The position numbers and the translations under genes were made by a program. The notes beneath the pieces are model-generated. The model saw only the letters and a program-made list of their open reading frames with translations. It was not told the origin of the DNA and made no database searches. From assembly GCF_000331305.1 (NCBI RefSeq), contig NZ_KB217478.1, forward strand, positions 2,446,151 to 2,510,150: a DNA stretch of 64,000 nucleotides. Direction: 5' to 3'. The stretch comes from Calothrix sp. PCC 7103. Its GTDB lineage: Bacteria; Cyanobacteriota; Cyanobacteriia; Cyanobacteriales; Nostocaceae. Below, one piece after another: positions 1-8,169 of this stretch. How positions within the stretch are numbered: position 1 is the first letter of the stretch; every line of letters starts with the position of its first letter.

Positions 1-318
1 CCTGAGAACGGGGAAGGAACAGAAGGCAGTTTGATAGACGTGTTCAAAAAACCAGGCGCCTTACCTGACACAAGCGAAGAAGACAGAATATTAAATGACT
101 CCCTCAAAGACGCATTACGTCCACTGTTCGACACGTTGACACCTGATGAACAGGGTGTCCTTTTTATGCGTTACGGCTTTGGGGGTAAAGAGGAAATGTC
201 TTTGCAACAGATAGGCGCCATTTTTGGACGGTCACGCGAACGAGTTAGACAAATCGAATATTCCGCTATTGGGAAACTCCGGAAGCGTTCAAATGGACTA
301 CGAGATTATCTAGATTAA
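1..318 (+). CDS. RNA polymerase sigma-70 family factor, region 4 (partial, 5' end outside window)
   Basis: The reading frame is open from base 1, so the gene starts left of the window; a TTG at 31 is only an internal candidate start. The visible C-terminal part has sigma region 4: LTPDEQGVLFMRYGFGG followed by the helix-turn-helix MSLQQIGAIFGRSRERVRQIE, which recognises the -35 element, and a basic tail. The upstream residues (GEGTEGSLIDVFKKPG) resemble the region 3-to-4 linker of group 1/2 sigma factors. It is followed by a GGCGCC-based hairpin and T-run. It lies inside the nifH-interrupting element, so it may let the element redirect host RNA polymerase; that role is inferred. The family call is firm, the full length is unknown. 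Confidence 0.85.
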   Translation, partial: PENGEGTEGSLIDVFKKPGALPDTSEEDRILNDSLKDALRPLFDTLTPDEQGVLFMRYGFGGKEEMSLQQIGAIFGRSRERVRQIEYSAIGKLRKRSNGLRDYLD

Positions 319-344
319 TGATAAATGAATAGTGACACAAAGAT

Positions 345-381
345 AGGCGCCTGTTGTTTATGATAGGCGCCTGTTTTTGTT
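345..381 (+). terminator. GGCGCC-based hairpin terminator
   Basis: Two copies of the self-complementary octamer AGGCGCCT (345-352 and 365-372) sit in a direct repeat of gataggcgcctgtt. They can pair with each other around a 12-nt loop and are followed by gtttttgtt. It lies just after the sigma-factor stop codon. Confidence 0.55.
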
Positions 382-531
382 GGTTAACCTTTTGACGCTC
401 CGTTTTCAAAACGGAGCTGTACTGAGTATCGAAATATAGGCTTTGCTGCTTAATGTTTGCAAATTTTATTGTGTCTTTGTTTCTTTCAGATTCGTAAAAT
501 ACAAAATACATTGTGATATTATTTTAAGGCA

Positions 532-549
532 GGGTAGCTGTAACTACCC
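532..549 (+). promoter_or_regulatory. Leader hairpin upstream of antirepressor-like gene
   Basis: GGGTAG (532-537) and CTACCC (544-549) form a 6-bp stem with a 6-nt loop. The hairpin ends 34 nt before the ATG at 584. Similar hairpins lie at a similar distance from three other antirepressor-like genes in this element. Confidence 0.4.
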
Positions 550-583
550 CACCAATTGCCCAATCACTACAAAGGACAAATCT

Positions 584-1363
584 ATGTTATCAGAAAATCA
601 GTTAGTTCAAGCGTTCGATGCAGAAAGAAATGGAATTAAATTTCCTATCGACTTTGAAGCAGCTTGGCGAAAGCTCGGATATAGCAGAAAAGACAACGCA
701 AAACGTGCGATACTAGGCAAGCTTATTGAGAATGAAGACTACATTATTGACTCCTCAATCGTGAGGAATCGACCAACCACAGTACTTCCAGGTTCTCCAG
801 AGTATGCAGCTTTGTCGAAAGCAGAAGTCATTTATTTATCCTGTGATGGATACGACCACTTTTGTATGCTTTCCGATACTCCAGAAGGACGGGAAGAAAG
901 AAAGCGATTTATCGAGTACAAGAAAGCGTATCTTGCAAGTTTAGAACGAGCGTTACTGTCCGCAGCTAGCTCAGAAGTGGAAGCGCTCAAAGAAGAAAAC
1001 GCACAACTTAGACAAACGATAGGCGCCACTATTTCCGATAGATTAGAATTTCCCTATTCCTCAAAACAATTGCAACGCGATTCACGCATAGTCAATCATT
1101 CACACGTGGTAGCGTCAATCAAGCGTGACTTCGTGAAAGACAAGGACTACCAAGAAGTAGAAGGGCAGATTTTCATCACAGAACAACTGTACACATGCTT
1201 CATGGTGACATTCCGTTCAGAAAAAGGCGCCGATATTTCCGTTCTGCCAAATATTTTAATTATTGCGACTAAATTCTTCTTTCAGTTCCAACAAGCGAGA
1301 AGCAAGAAAAACTCACGCACTGCTCAATCCGATAGCCAATATGAGCAGCTAAGTATACTCTAG
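584..1363 (+). CDS. Antirepressor-like phage regulator (MSV199/AntA-type N-terminus)
   Basis: 259 aa. The start at 584 is preferred over an upstream in-frame start at 443 because aaagga (571-576) lies 7 nt before it and the extra residues look non-coding. The N-terminal part FPIDFEAAWRKLGYSRKD resembles the domain of phage and large-virus antirepressors. Residues about 125-150 form a short coiled coil (EVEALKEENAQLRQ). The C-terminal part (FPYSSKQLQ ... IKRDFVKDKDYQEVEGQIFIT) is shared with the product of the gene at 7056-7835. A hairpin precedes the gene and a strong terminator follows it. Probable role: control of the element's repressor circuit. This is inferred, and no target is visible. 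Confidence 0.6.
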   Translation: MLSENQLVQAFDAERNGIKFPIDFEAAWRKLGYSRKDNAKRAILGKLIENEDYIIDSSIVRNRPTTVLPGSPEYAALSKAEVIYLSCDGYDHFCMLSDTPEGREERKRFIEYKKAYLASLERALLSAASSEVEALKEENAQLRQTIGATISDRLEFPYSSKQLQRDSRIVNHSHVVASIKRDFVKDKDYQEVEGQIFITEQLYTCFMVTFRSEKGADISVLPNILIIATKFFFQFQQARSKKNSRTAQSDSQYEQLSIL

Positions 1364-1379
1364 TCCTCGTCTTTAATAT

Positions 1380-1423
1380 AAACAGGCGCCTACTAATAAA
1401 GGATAGGCGCCTGTTTTTTATTT
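1380..1423 (+). terminator. Rho-independent terminator
   Basis: A 13-bp perfect stem (aaacaggcgccta at 1380-1392 and taggcgcctgttt at 1404-1416), an 11-nt loop and a T-rich tail. It follows the antirepressor-like gene. The stem is again built around GGCGCC. Confidence 0.8.
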
Positions 1424-1567
1424 ATTTACAATCCCCTTACGGGTTCAGAGGTTAGAAGTTTACATTTATGCCACTAATTAGTGGAACTTAAAGCTGTAAA
1501 AGTTCTCAACACCTTTTGGTATCTGAGGTTGATTAATTTATATCAGGCGCCACGACCAAGTGTCAAG

Positions 1568-2344
1568 TTAGCTTTTGTCAATTAATTCGCAGTGTCCCTG
1601 AAAAATAAACCATTCCTCCCCACGACAGGCGCCATTTTCAAATTTGACAGAGTAATGCATTTCCTCATCAGCGAGCAAAATAACTGGGTACTTCCCAACT
1701 TCGATTTTCTTCATATCCACAGCATTGATTTCGTAACTTTGCTCTGTACTTGGTTTTAACAGAGTGGGAGATGTGACAGAAAGAATCGCTTTTTCTTCGT
1801 GGTCTATCAGTGGTGGCTTAGGCTGAACACTGACACCAAGTAATCCAGCAGCAATTGCAGACGCCATTTTTTCGGGGTCAAATAAATCCATATCCCGTTT
1901 GCTGTCACAAAAACAGCATTCAATCAACATCGCTGGCATCTTTGTATTCTTGATTACGTAGAAACCTTTAAATTTAACCCCTCTATTCACAAAACCAAGT
2001 TTGGCGATATTGTCTACTACGTCTTGTGCTTGCGCTCTTGCTTTACTAGTTGGCGCCATTACAAAAACTTCTGTCCCGTTCGCACTTCGATTAAACGCAT
2101 TGAAATGAATGGAAACAAATAAATTGGCGCCTGCATTGTTCGCGTTGTTACATCGTGTACGCAATGATTCTGTAGTGGATTGAGCAGATTTTGGCGCCAC
2201 TAATAAAACTTCGTGTCCAGCACTTTCCAATTTTGGTTTTAGTTGAGCGATAACCTGTCTAGCTAGTTCGTCTTCAAAAGCAATACCTCTGGCGCCTGTA
2301 TCCGCGATTGGCGCATTGTGTCCGCAGTCTAAAGCAATTAACAT
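1568..2344 (-). CDS. N-acetylmuramoyl-L-alanine amidase (Amidase_3), endolysin-like
   Basis: 258 aa. Residues 1-170 are an Amidase_3 zinc hydrolase: the zinc ligands His9 (DCGH), Glu24 and His80 (SIHFNAF) and the catalytic Glu142 (IECCF) are all visible. The enzyme cleaves the amide bond between N-acetylmuramic acid and the stem peptide of peptidoglycan. Residues 171-258 form an extra C-terminal region without a recognised fold, perhaps for wall binding. There is no signal peptide, as expected for a phage endolysin released through a holin. The gene is divergent from the tail-like genes at 2379 and 2715, and the small two-helix membrane protein at 9662-9874 is a possible holin partner. The enzyme call is firm; the lytic role is inferred. 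Confidence 0.85.
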   Translation of the reverse strand: MLIALDCGHNAPIADTGARGIAFEDELARQVIAQLKPKLESAGHEVLLVAPKSAQSTTESLRTRCNNANNAGANLFVSIHFNAFNRSANGTEVFVMAPTSKARAQAQDVVDNIAKLGFVNRGVKFKGFYVIKNTKMPAMLIECCFCDSKRDMDLFDPEKMASAIAAGLLGVSVQPKPPLIDHEEKAILSVTSPTLLKPSTEQSYEINAVDMKKIEVGKYPVILLADEEMHYSVKFENGACRGEEWFIFQGHCELIDKS

Positions 2345-2378
2345 AATATTATGTAAGTAGTATTTTAGTATTTATTGT

Positions 2379-2711
2379 ATGGCAAGTTCAACAATTGTAA
2401 GTTCGGGTGCGTTTCAAACGCTTACTTTATTGAATGGTTTTTTGAATGAAGGTTCGGTAGCAACTCCCTGTTATAGAAAGATAGGTTTTTTCGTAGAAGT
2501 TCGTTTTTCTGTCCGGACAACAGGAAATGCACTAGATGGAACAATAATTGCTACTTTACCTGTAGGGTTTAGACCATCAACGCGATTACTTTATGCAGGT
2601 GTGTGTAGTACAGGAATTGCGCGCGTTGATATTGATGAGGCAGGAAATATTTATAAATTCTCTGGCGACTCAAGCTCATTCCTAACAATATCTGTAGTTT
2701 TTGGGGTCTAA
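2379..2711 (+). CDS. Phage tail fibre/spike tip-like protein
   Basis: 110 aa, predicted mostly beta-strand. The pattern TLLNGFLNEGS ... YRKIGFFVEVRFSV ... GTIIATLPVGFRP is typical of the small C-terminal tip domains found at the ends of phage tail fibres and in short receptor-binding proteins. It starts 34 bp from the divergent amidase gene and ends 3 bp before the next tail-like gene, so the two probably form an operon. Probable structural or host-binding role if particles were ever made. No enzymatic motif is seen. Confidence 0.6.
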   Translation: MASSTIVSSGAFQTLTLLNGFLNEGSVATPCYRKIGFFVEVRFSVRTTGNALDGTIIATLPVGFRPSTRLLYAGVCSTGIARVDIDEAGNIYKFSGDSSSFLTISVVFGV

Positions 2712-2714
2712 CCA

Positions 2715-5700
2715 ATGGCGCCTACTTTTCAATTCTCCACAAAAATAGAAGCATCAATAGAATATAGCGTAGTTAGCCAATCCGCTTTTTTAGGAGATGG
2801 CGCCATTTCTACACCAATTCCGTGTGGACGCTATGTAGCAGAATCTTTGCAATTAGAAACAATTGCAAAAACAGAATCAGAGCGAAACACAATATTAAAC
2901 ACCTTATTAAATAATGCAGGTAGTGAAAATTTTAGTTGGCGCCTACGTGAACCATATTTCAACGAAAATAATATACTGATTACTCCTGACGAATATGGTG
3001 ATTTTGTCTGCGAAGGATGGACAGAATCACGACTCGGTGAAACTTGCTGGAGTTTTACGTTAAATATTGAAAGGACGGATATTTACGAACTTGACGAGTG
3101 TGTTTTACGGGCGCCTGATTTATCAGATAATTTACCAATCATTCCGCTTAATCTTTACAGAACAAGTCCGACGCAGACCTACGAAACCAAACTAATAAAA
3201 AACCAATACGACAATGGAATCATTGAGCGGCGGGAATACGGTTACAATGCAGTCCGGGATAAATGGGAGTTATCCGCCAATCTGAACGAGCAGAAAAAAG
3301 AAGAGATAGTACAATTTTTGAAAGACAGGTGTGGCGCCTCTTTTGGATTTAAACCAACACCTACATCTCCCACTCGTTCGTATAATTGCCTGAATTGGCG
3401 CCTAACTTGGCTGGGCTGGAATTATTGGACTATCACGCTGACGCTCGAAGGAAACGCAAATTTATTTAGACAATCTTATATAAAAGAATTATCACAATTA
3501 TTTGATTTTTACGATAACGAAGATGCAATCCGTGGTGCCATTGCTTCGGATTTAACAGACTTGGATGCAATGATTAATGCATCACCTAATTTTATAAATA
3601 CTTATACTAGAAACACTGTCCCATTTTTAATAACAGCAGATTACGAAGTAGTAAATAATTTTCATCCCAATATATTGGGACGTGGTGGATATTTCCCTTC
3701 TGCTGCATTTCCAACTGAAGCACAAGCTGTGGCAATGAGAAGCGCTATTAAAGCTCACATTGTCACAGGAAATATAGCGTTTCGGCAAATGGCTATTAAC
3801 TATGGAAATGCATTATTAAATCGTTTTTACCCTGTGCCTATTCCATCGAATTGGACGGAAGCAACTGGAATAAGGATTCCACATTGGCTGCGATTCAAGA
3901 ATTATAGAAGTGTAAATTTTCCATTAAAAGGCGCCATTGCAGTTGACCCATTAAATTATGGTTACTTTGATTTAGTACTCAATTTTGTAAATGGTGAAGG
4001 AACAATACCGTCTGGCAGTCCCAACTTCGGAAACCTATTAAGCAATGTGTACCGTGTTTACCCTACCACCGATAGGTTATTGTGGCGTTACGTTTATGCG
4101 TTACCACTTGGTCGCTTCTGGTACGAGATTGATTACTGGGTAAGCTGGAATGAGAACGGGGTGAACACTCGTTATTTTAGTGACACAGAATCACCAGGGG
4201 GGCGAACACCAGTTCCCACTTCTGAACCAGTAGGAAAAATAAAACTGACTTCGAGTTTTACAGGCGCCGCAAAAGTCGTATACGCAGCGCGCACAGGTTA
4301 TGTTGCTGCACCGGGCGAAAGCTTGTTACTTGAGCCATTCCCAATGTGGCGAACACTTAGAACAGATGAAGCACTTGGCGCCATTGATATCTTCCCGTGG
4401 GCACATGAAGGATACGACCTTTTATATCAAGTGACTGATGATTCTAAGTGGAACACAGCGCGCGCTTGTACCGAATACACAGAACAAATTGCTGCAATCG
4501 TAATTAATCCAAGCGCTTGGTATAAAAAAGACGATTCGCCCAATGCTTTTGCTTATGCTGGCTCTCAATTTATCCCTGTTCCCGATACGCGAGGATACAC
4601 GGCAAGTAGGGTAACATCTGGCGCCTTTAAAGATTATTTGCGTGTAGATGTTGATAGTTCGCCCGAACCGTTCCCATCTGGTGAATATCAAAACTTTGCA
4701 GTTCAGATTTTGGCTGTGTCGGGCATGATAGTAACAGTTGAAGCAGGCGCCAGTACTCCCACTGAATTAGAAATAGTTTTATCCTTGTCGCAAAACCCGT
4801 TCGATTTTTCACTGTATTATGTGGCCCGTTTAGCAGTTGGCGCCAATACTCCCACATCAAGAACGTTTGCATTAAACGAATTTCTGCTTTGGGATTTGAA
4901 TATTACGAGCTGGCACCCTTATATTGCAGAAACTCCAATTTACGATTATTCGGGGTTGGGTGGCGCCGTTTTAGAAAAATCTCGAATAGAAACTTTAATT
5001 AATGGGATTCCTCGCAACATTTGGAAAATTAGACTAGATAGAAATAATGGATTTGTTGGCGCCGGATTTGTAATACTGGGTATTCGTCCTCGCTTTCCAC
5101 TACGTATTTTTATGAAACATAGTGGCGCCGCAGATTTTAAAGCAACCATTGGTGGGGTAGAATATTTTTGTCCAATTCCAAGCGTACCAGACTGGACACT
5201 AATTACATTAAACGCTACACAGTTTGAAGATTTTGATAACAACAAACCGTCAACATCATCTACTATCGAAGATTTGCAAATAGTGCCAAGTTCCAATACT
5301 GTCACAGAAACGTGGATTTGGTATATAGGAAGTGAACCGAAACAAATACAGGCGCCAGCACAAACCTACAAAGCAGCAATAGTGACACGCATTAAGACGG
5401 CACATTCTTTTTATGTGGGAGATTTTTACGCCACTGGTTCACCTACTGAAGATTTAGCGTATGGTGATAGTGCAGTGGTATTTACAGCCAACGCAGAAAG
5501 TGATGGACAGGGTGGGCAATTTATTGCAGCATGGAGAGGATTAAAAGCTACTGGTTATCAATATCCTGCTTTTTATGTTCGTACCCAACAATGGCGCCGA
5601 TTACGTGGAGTACTCCAATTTCTACTAGATGCCCAAGAAGCAAGAAAACAAAAACTAGGTTTCTACTACACATTTGAATCAGCATTTGTAACACCGTACT

Positions 5701-6323
5701 GGGATAATATTGAGTATTCAGAAAATGGGGAATTAAATGTTTGGGTATCGAAATTTTCTGACCCGAATTATTTTTGGGTTGGTTATTCGGTACGACCATT
5801 AGAGTCAGTTGCAGAGGCATGGTATAGATTAGTAACAGGCGACCACCCTGGAATGGCGCCACCAGATAAAGACGAGCTAATTAAAAAGTGCAAAACTATT
5901 TGTGATAGATATGCCTTTTGGTTATCTTCTTTCTATGTCAGGCGCCGGAAATACTCTCCTCCCACCATCTTTTCTGACACAGAGGAACCGACTGCTACTT
6001 ACCACGAACCACACACAGCATCTTTCTACCTTGGTTTAAGTGTTTATGGGTTATTGGCTGGTGGGAATAGGGCATTGTATTGGCGCCTGCTCAAAGCGTC
6101 CTACAACTACATACAAGATTCATTTGTTAGTAGTGGAGTAATGGCGGGAAGCTTCGCAGGACTGCAACCGGATTTTACAGAAGGAAGCTTTACAGGGAAG
6201 GAATATTTTGGATTCTGGCACTTTGAGATATTGGAAAGATTGTGTTTGTTGAAGCAGAAAAAAGACGCACTCCCCTATCCAAAATGCGTCTACTTTATTA
6301 AAAAGGGTAGTTTTCAGCTTTAG
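2715..6323 (+). CDS. Large phage minor-tail-like structural protein
   Basis: 1202 aa, the largest gene of the element. Two successive modules in the first 250 residues (about 40-125 and 150-245) share the pattern: tyrosine-rich strand, block of about 30 residues, FL..RCGASFGFKP or similar, then W.(I/F)TL.(I/L)E. This resembles phage minor tail proteins of the lambda gpM type. The middle is beta-rich. The C-terminal third (LLDAQEARKQKLGFYY, CDRYAFWLSSFY, HTASFYLGLSVYGLLAG) is helical and aromatic, reminiscent of alpha/alpha-toroid folds of sugar-acting enzymes, but I see no proven catalytic residues. It ends directly against the convergent gene at 6324. Intact over 3.6 kb, which suggests continued selection or recent arrival. 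Confidence 0.65.
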   Translation: MAPTFQFSTKIEASIEYSVVSQSAFLGDGAISTPIPCGRYVAESLQLETIAKTESERNTILNTLLNNAGSENFSWRLREPYFNENNILITPDEYGDFVCEGWTESRLGETCWSFTLNIERTDIYELDECVLRAPDLSDNLPIIPLNLYRTSPTQTYETKLIKNQYDNGIIERREYGYNAVRDKWELSANLNEQKKEEIVQFLKDRCGASFGFKPTPTSPTRSYNCLNWRLTWLGWNYWTITLTLEGNANLFRQSYIKELSQLFDFYDNEDAIRGAIASDLTDLDAMINASPNFINTYTRNTVPFLITADYEVVNNFHPNILGRGGYFPSAAFPTEAQAVAMRSAIKAHIVTGNIAFRQMAINYGNALLNRFYPVPIPSNWTEATGIRIPHWLRFKNYRSVNFPLKGAIAVDPLNYGYFDLVLNFVNGEGTIPSGSPNFGNLLSNVYRVYPTTDRLLWRYVYALPLGRFWYEIDYWVSWNENGVNTRYFSDTESPGGRTPVPTSEPVGKIKLTSSFTGAAKVVYAARTGYVAAPGESLLLEPFPMWRTLRTDEALGAIDIFPWAHEGYDLLYQVTDDSKWNTARACTEYTEQIAAIVINPSAWYKKDDSPNAFAYAGSQFIPVPDTRGYTASRVTSGAFKDYLRVDVDSSPEPFPSGEYQNFAVQILAVSGMIVTVEAGASTPTELEIVLSLSQNPFDFSLYYVARLAVGANTPTSRTFALNEFLLWDLNITSWHPYIAETPIYDYSGLGGAVLEKSRIETLINGIPRNIWKIRLDRNNGFVGAGFVILGIRPRFPLRIFMKHSGAADFKATIGGVEYFCPIPSVPDWTLITLNATQFEDFDNNKPSTSSTIEDLQIVPSSNTVTETWIWYIGSEPKQIQAPAQTYKAAIVTRIKTAHSFYVGDFYATGSPTEDLAYGDSAVVFTANAESDGQGGQFIAAWRGLKATGYQYPAFYVRTQQWRRLRGVLQFLLDAQEARKQKLGFYYTFESAFVTPYWDNIEYSENGELNVWVSKFSDPNYFWVGYSVRPLESVAEAWYRLVTGDHPGMAPPDKDELIKKCKTICDRYAFWLSSFYVRRRKYSPPTIFSDTEEPTATYHEPHTASFYLGLSVYGLLAGGNRALYWRLLKASYNYIQDSFVSSGVMAGSFAGLQPDFTEGSFTGKEYFGFWHFEILERLCLLKQKKDALPYPKCVYFIKKGSFQL

Positions 6324-7040
6324 TTATTTAATAAATCCTTCTTCCCTTAATACCTTTTCTGCTTCCCATCTTTTGATATTCAAATGCTTCTGGATTCTTG
6401 TATATCCCCACCCTTTGACTTGCCTTAATTCAATCACCTTAGTCCTTATTTCCGGCGCCACTTCTTGGTATTTTCTACCAGCTTTTCTGTGGTTCATGTC
6501 CTTGTCAAAACCGAAGCATTCCATCAACTGCCATAGTTCAGGAATAGCTAAACTGCGCTTCTGTTTTTGACACTCATCCATATATAAGCTTTGCGTTCTC
6601 CTGTGAAATCCAAAATAATAGTATTTCATCGCTAGCCAACAATTCTTCCATTGTTCATTTGTTAGTTCAAGCTTTTGTAAAAATTCTTCGTGCAATAACT
6701 TAGGAAACCGCTTGCGAATAGATAGCCCTCTCCAGTAAAAATTTTGTATTCGATGTGGTACAGGAGAAGATTTTCTAAAAGAATTTACGATACATCCCTT
6801 GATTCGTCTGTAAGCAAAAGTAGTGAATTTAACATCTTTAGTTGCATCGTACTTGCGTGCGCTTAACACTAATGCCTCAATAGCAAAAGTATGCAAGTCA
6901 TCAAATTTTAGTCCAGACGCTTCTGCATAAATCTTTGCAAGACGTGCCGCAATGCTTCTTCCTTCACTAATAAGTTTTTCAATTCGTCTTCTTTCGTTTC
7001 TGTCCATATAAATATGGTGGCAATTTATACTTACCACCAT
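6324..7040 (-). CDS. Sigma-70 region 2-like transcription factor
   Basis: 238 aa. Residues about 40-95 (LKFDDLHTFAIEALVLSARKYD, KFTTFAYRRIKGCIVNSF) match sigma region 2, the part that binds core polymerase and the -10 element. No canonical region 4 is present. Instead the C-terminus has another helix-turn-helix-like stretch (IRTKVIELRQVKGWGYTRIQKHL). A perfect AAAGGAGG abuts the ATG at 7040, which leaves the start uncertain: GTG at 7037 or ATG at 7007 are alternatives. It lies 15 bp downstream of the antirepressor-like gene 7056-7835 on the same strand, so they are likely co-transcribed. Together with the region 4 protein at 1-318, the element carries two sigma-like factors. Confidence 0.75.
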   Translation of the reverse strand: MVVSINCHHIYMDRNERRRIEKLISEGRSIAARLAKIYAEASGLKFDDLHTFAIEALVLSARKYDATKDVKFTTFAYRRIKGCIVNSFRKSSPVPHRIQNFYWRGLSIRKRFPKLLHEEFLQKLELTNEQWKNCWLAMKYYYFGFHRRTQSLYMDECQKQKRSLAIPELWQLMECFGFDKDMNHRKAGRKYQEVAPEIRTKVIELRQVKGWGYTRIQKHLNIKRWEAEKVLREEGFIK

Positions 7041-7055
7041 CCTCCTTTATTAAGA

Positions 7056-7835
7056 TTAGAACAATTCTAATTGACCGGGTGTGGTGGTTTTAGGACAAGA
7101 ACGGCGCCTGTTTATCTTCCGTTCTTTGTGCGCTTGTAGCTTGTCCCACGGGAACGGATAAGCTTTTAGTTCAGATGGAATAGTGACACCGTTTTTAGGT
7201 CTAGCAAAATTTAGAACCATCTGTGCTGTGTCACTATTAACGTAGAGTTCTTTTTCTATTTCTATGTAATCGGCACCTAGCTGGTAATCTGTGCGGATTA
7301 CTTCTCGTAGATAGGATAGATTGCAGTAGCTCACCCATTCTTGAAGTTGAGTTGATGAATATGGGAATGCTGGATTGGCGTCAACAGATTGAGATAGTAG
7401 AGCGTTTAGACTTTCTTTATAGGCGCTTAATGTTTCGACCACTAGGTTAGCACTGGCTATTCGCAATCTATCTCCTAATTCACCCGGAAGCAGGTAAGTA
7501 ATGACAATCATCCCCAACTCGGTGGTTACAGGAGTCTCTGCGTTACCTCGTTTGTTGTTACTACGTGGTAATTTCAAACCGTCACAAAATGTGACAGTCT
7601 GGGGATGCGTAGCCAGTAAGCGTTTCCAGACTTCGCGCGGTGAACCTTTCTCGACGATATTACTGATATAGTCAAAAACCGAAAAGCGTCCATCCTCTGC
7701 CTGCCTAACTTTCCCCGTATCTTTTAACTGTCCAATTAGAATCAATAACTCTTCTATCAAGTCAATTGGCAAGCTGACATTGACTTTGCGTAACGCGACT
7801 TGATATTGTACCGCCGAAAATGCTATATTCTCCAT
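7056..7835 (-). CDS. Antirepressor-like phage regulator
   Basis: 259 aa. I do not recognise the N-terminal half (FSVFDYISNIVEKGSPREVWKR ... ELGMIVITYLLPG), but it has the look of phage KilA/Bro-type regulators. The C-terminal part (FPYSSTQLQ ... VIRTDYQLGADYIEIEKELYVN) aligns with that of the protein at 584-1363, so the two share a domain on different N-termini. A hairpin of 10 bp lies 38 nt upstream of the ATG. It is the first gene of a probable operon with the sigma region 2-like gene at 6324-7040. DNA-binding or anti-repressor function is inferred. Confidence 0.5.
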   Translation of the reverse strand: MENIAFSAVQYQVALRKVNVSLPIDLIEELLILIGQLKDTGKVRQAEDGRFSVFDYISNIVEKGSPREVWKRLLATHPQTVTFCDGLKLPRSNNKRGNAETPVTTELGMIVITYLLPGELGDRLRIASANLVVETLSAYKESLNALLSQSVDANPAFPYSSTQLQEWVSYCNLSYLREVIRTDYQLGADYIEIEKELYVNSDTAQMVLNFARPKNGVTIPSELKAYPFPWDKLQAHKERKINRRRSCPKTTTPGQLELF

Positions 7836-7873
7836 GTTGACCTACTAGTTCTAGGTTGGCGCCGATTGTTAAA

Positions 7874-7906
7874 ACAAAACCCAGTGCTGATAACATTGGG
7901 TTTTGT
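7874..7906 (-). promoter_or_regulatory. Leader hairpin upstream of antirepressor-like gene
   Basis: acaaaaccca (7874-7883) and tgggttttgt (7897-7906) form a perfect 10-bp stem with a 13-nt loop. The near end is 38 nt from the ATG at 7835. A TTGTGTC motif overlaps its far end. It could act as an RNA hairpin, as a terminator of a short transcript, or as a DNA palindrome for a regulator. Confidence 0.5.
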
Positions 7907-7958
7907 GTCGGCATTTTTATATTATCATAGGAAACAAAATACGGATACGCTAAAGCTG

Positions 7959-8159
7959 ATGAATCAAACAAAATTTGGTCAAGCGTTTTTAAATTCTGTT
8001 GAGTTCCACTATCACCCTGAAACTAGGCAAGAATATTTTAGACGCGATTCTGAGAAAAACAGATTCTCTAGAGAATATAAAGCAAGCAATGTTTTTATGT
8101 TTTGGCTGGCGTGTAGGCTTGGTCGGGTAGTTGGAATGACTATGAGATGGATTGCTTAA
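7959..8159 (+). CDS. Small hypothetical protein
   Basis: 66 aa, basic and aromatic-rich (FHYHPETRQEYFRRDSEKNRFSREYKASN), with a hydrophobic stretch near the C-terminus (VFMFWLACRLGRVVGM). No family recognised. It is the only plausible reading of this 330-bp gap, divergent from the regulator gene at 7835 and convergent with the gene ending at 8170. The ribosome binding site is weak. An AT-rich stretch upstream (about 7915-7930) could be a promoter -10 region. Low confidence. Confidence 0.3.
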   Translation: MNQTKFGQAFLNSVEFHYHPETRQEYFRRDSEKNRFSREYKASNVFMFWLACRLGRVVGMTMRWIA

Positions 8160-8169
8160 CAGGCGCCAA

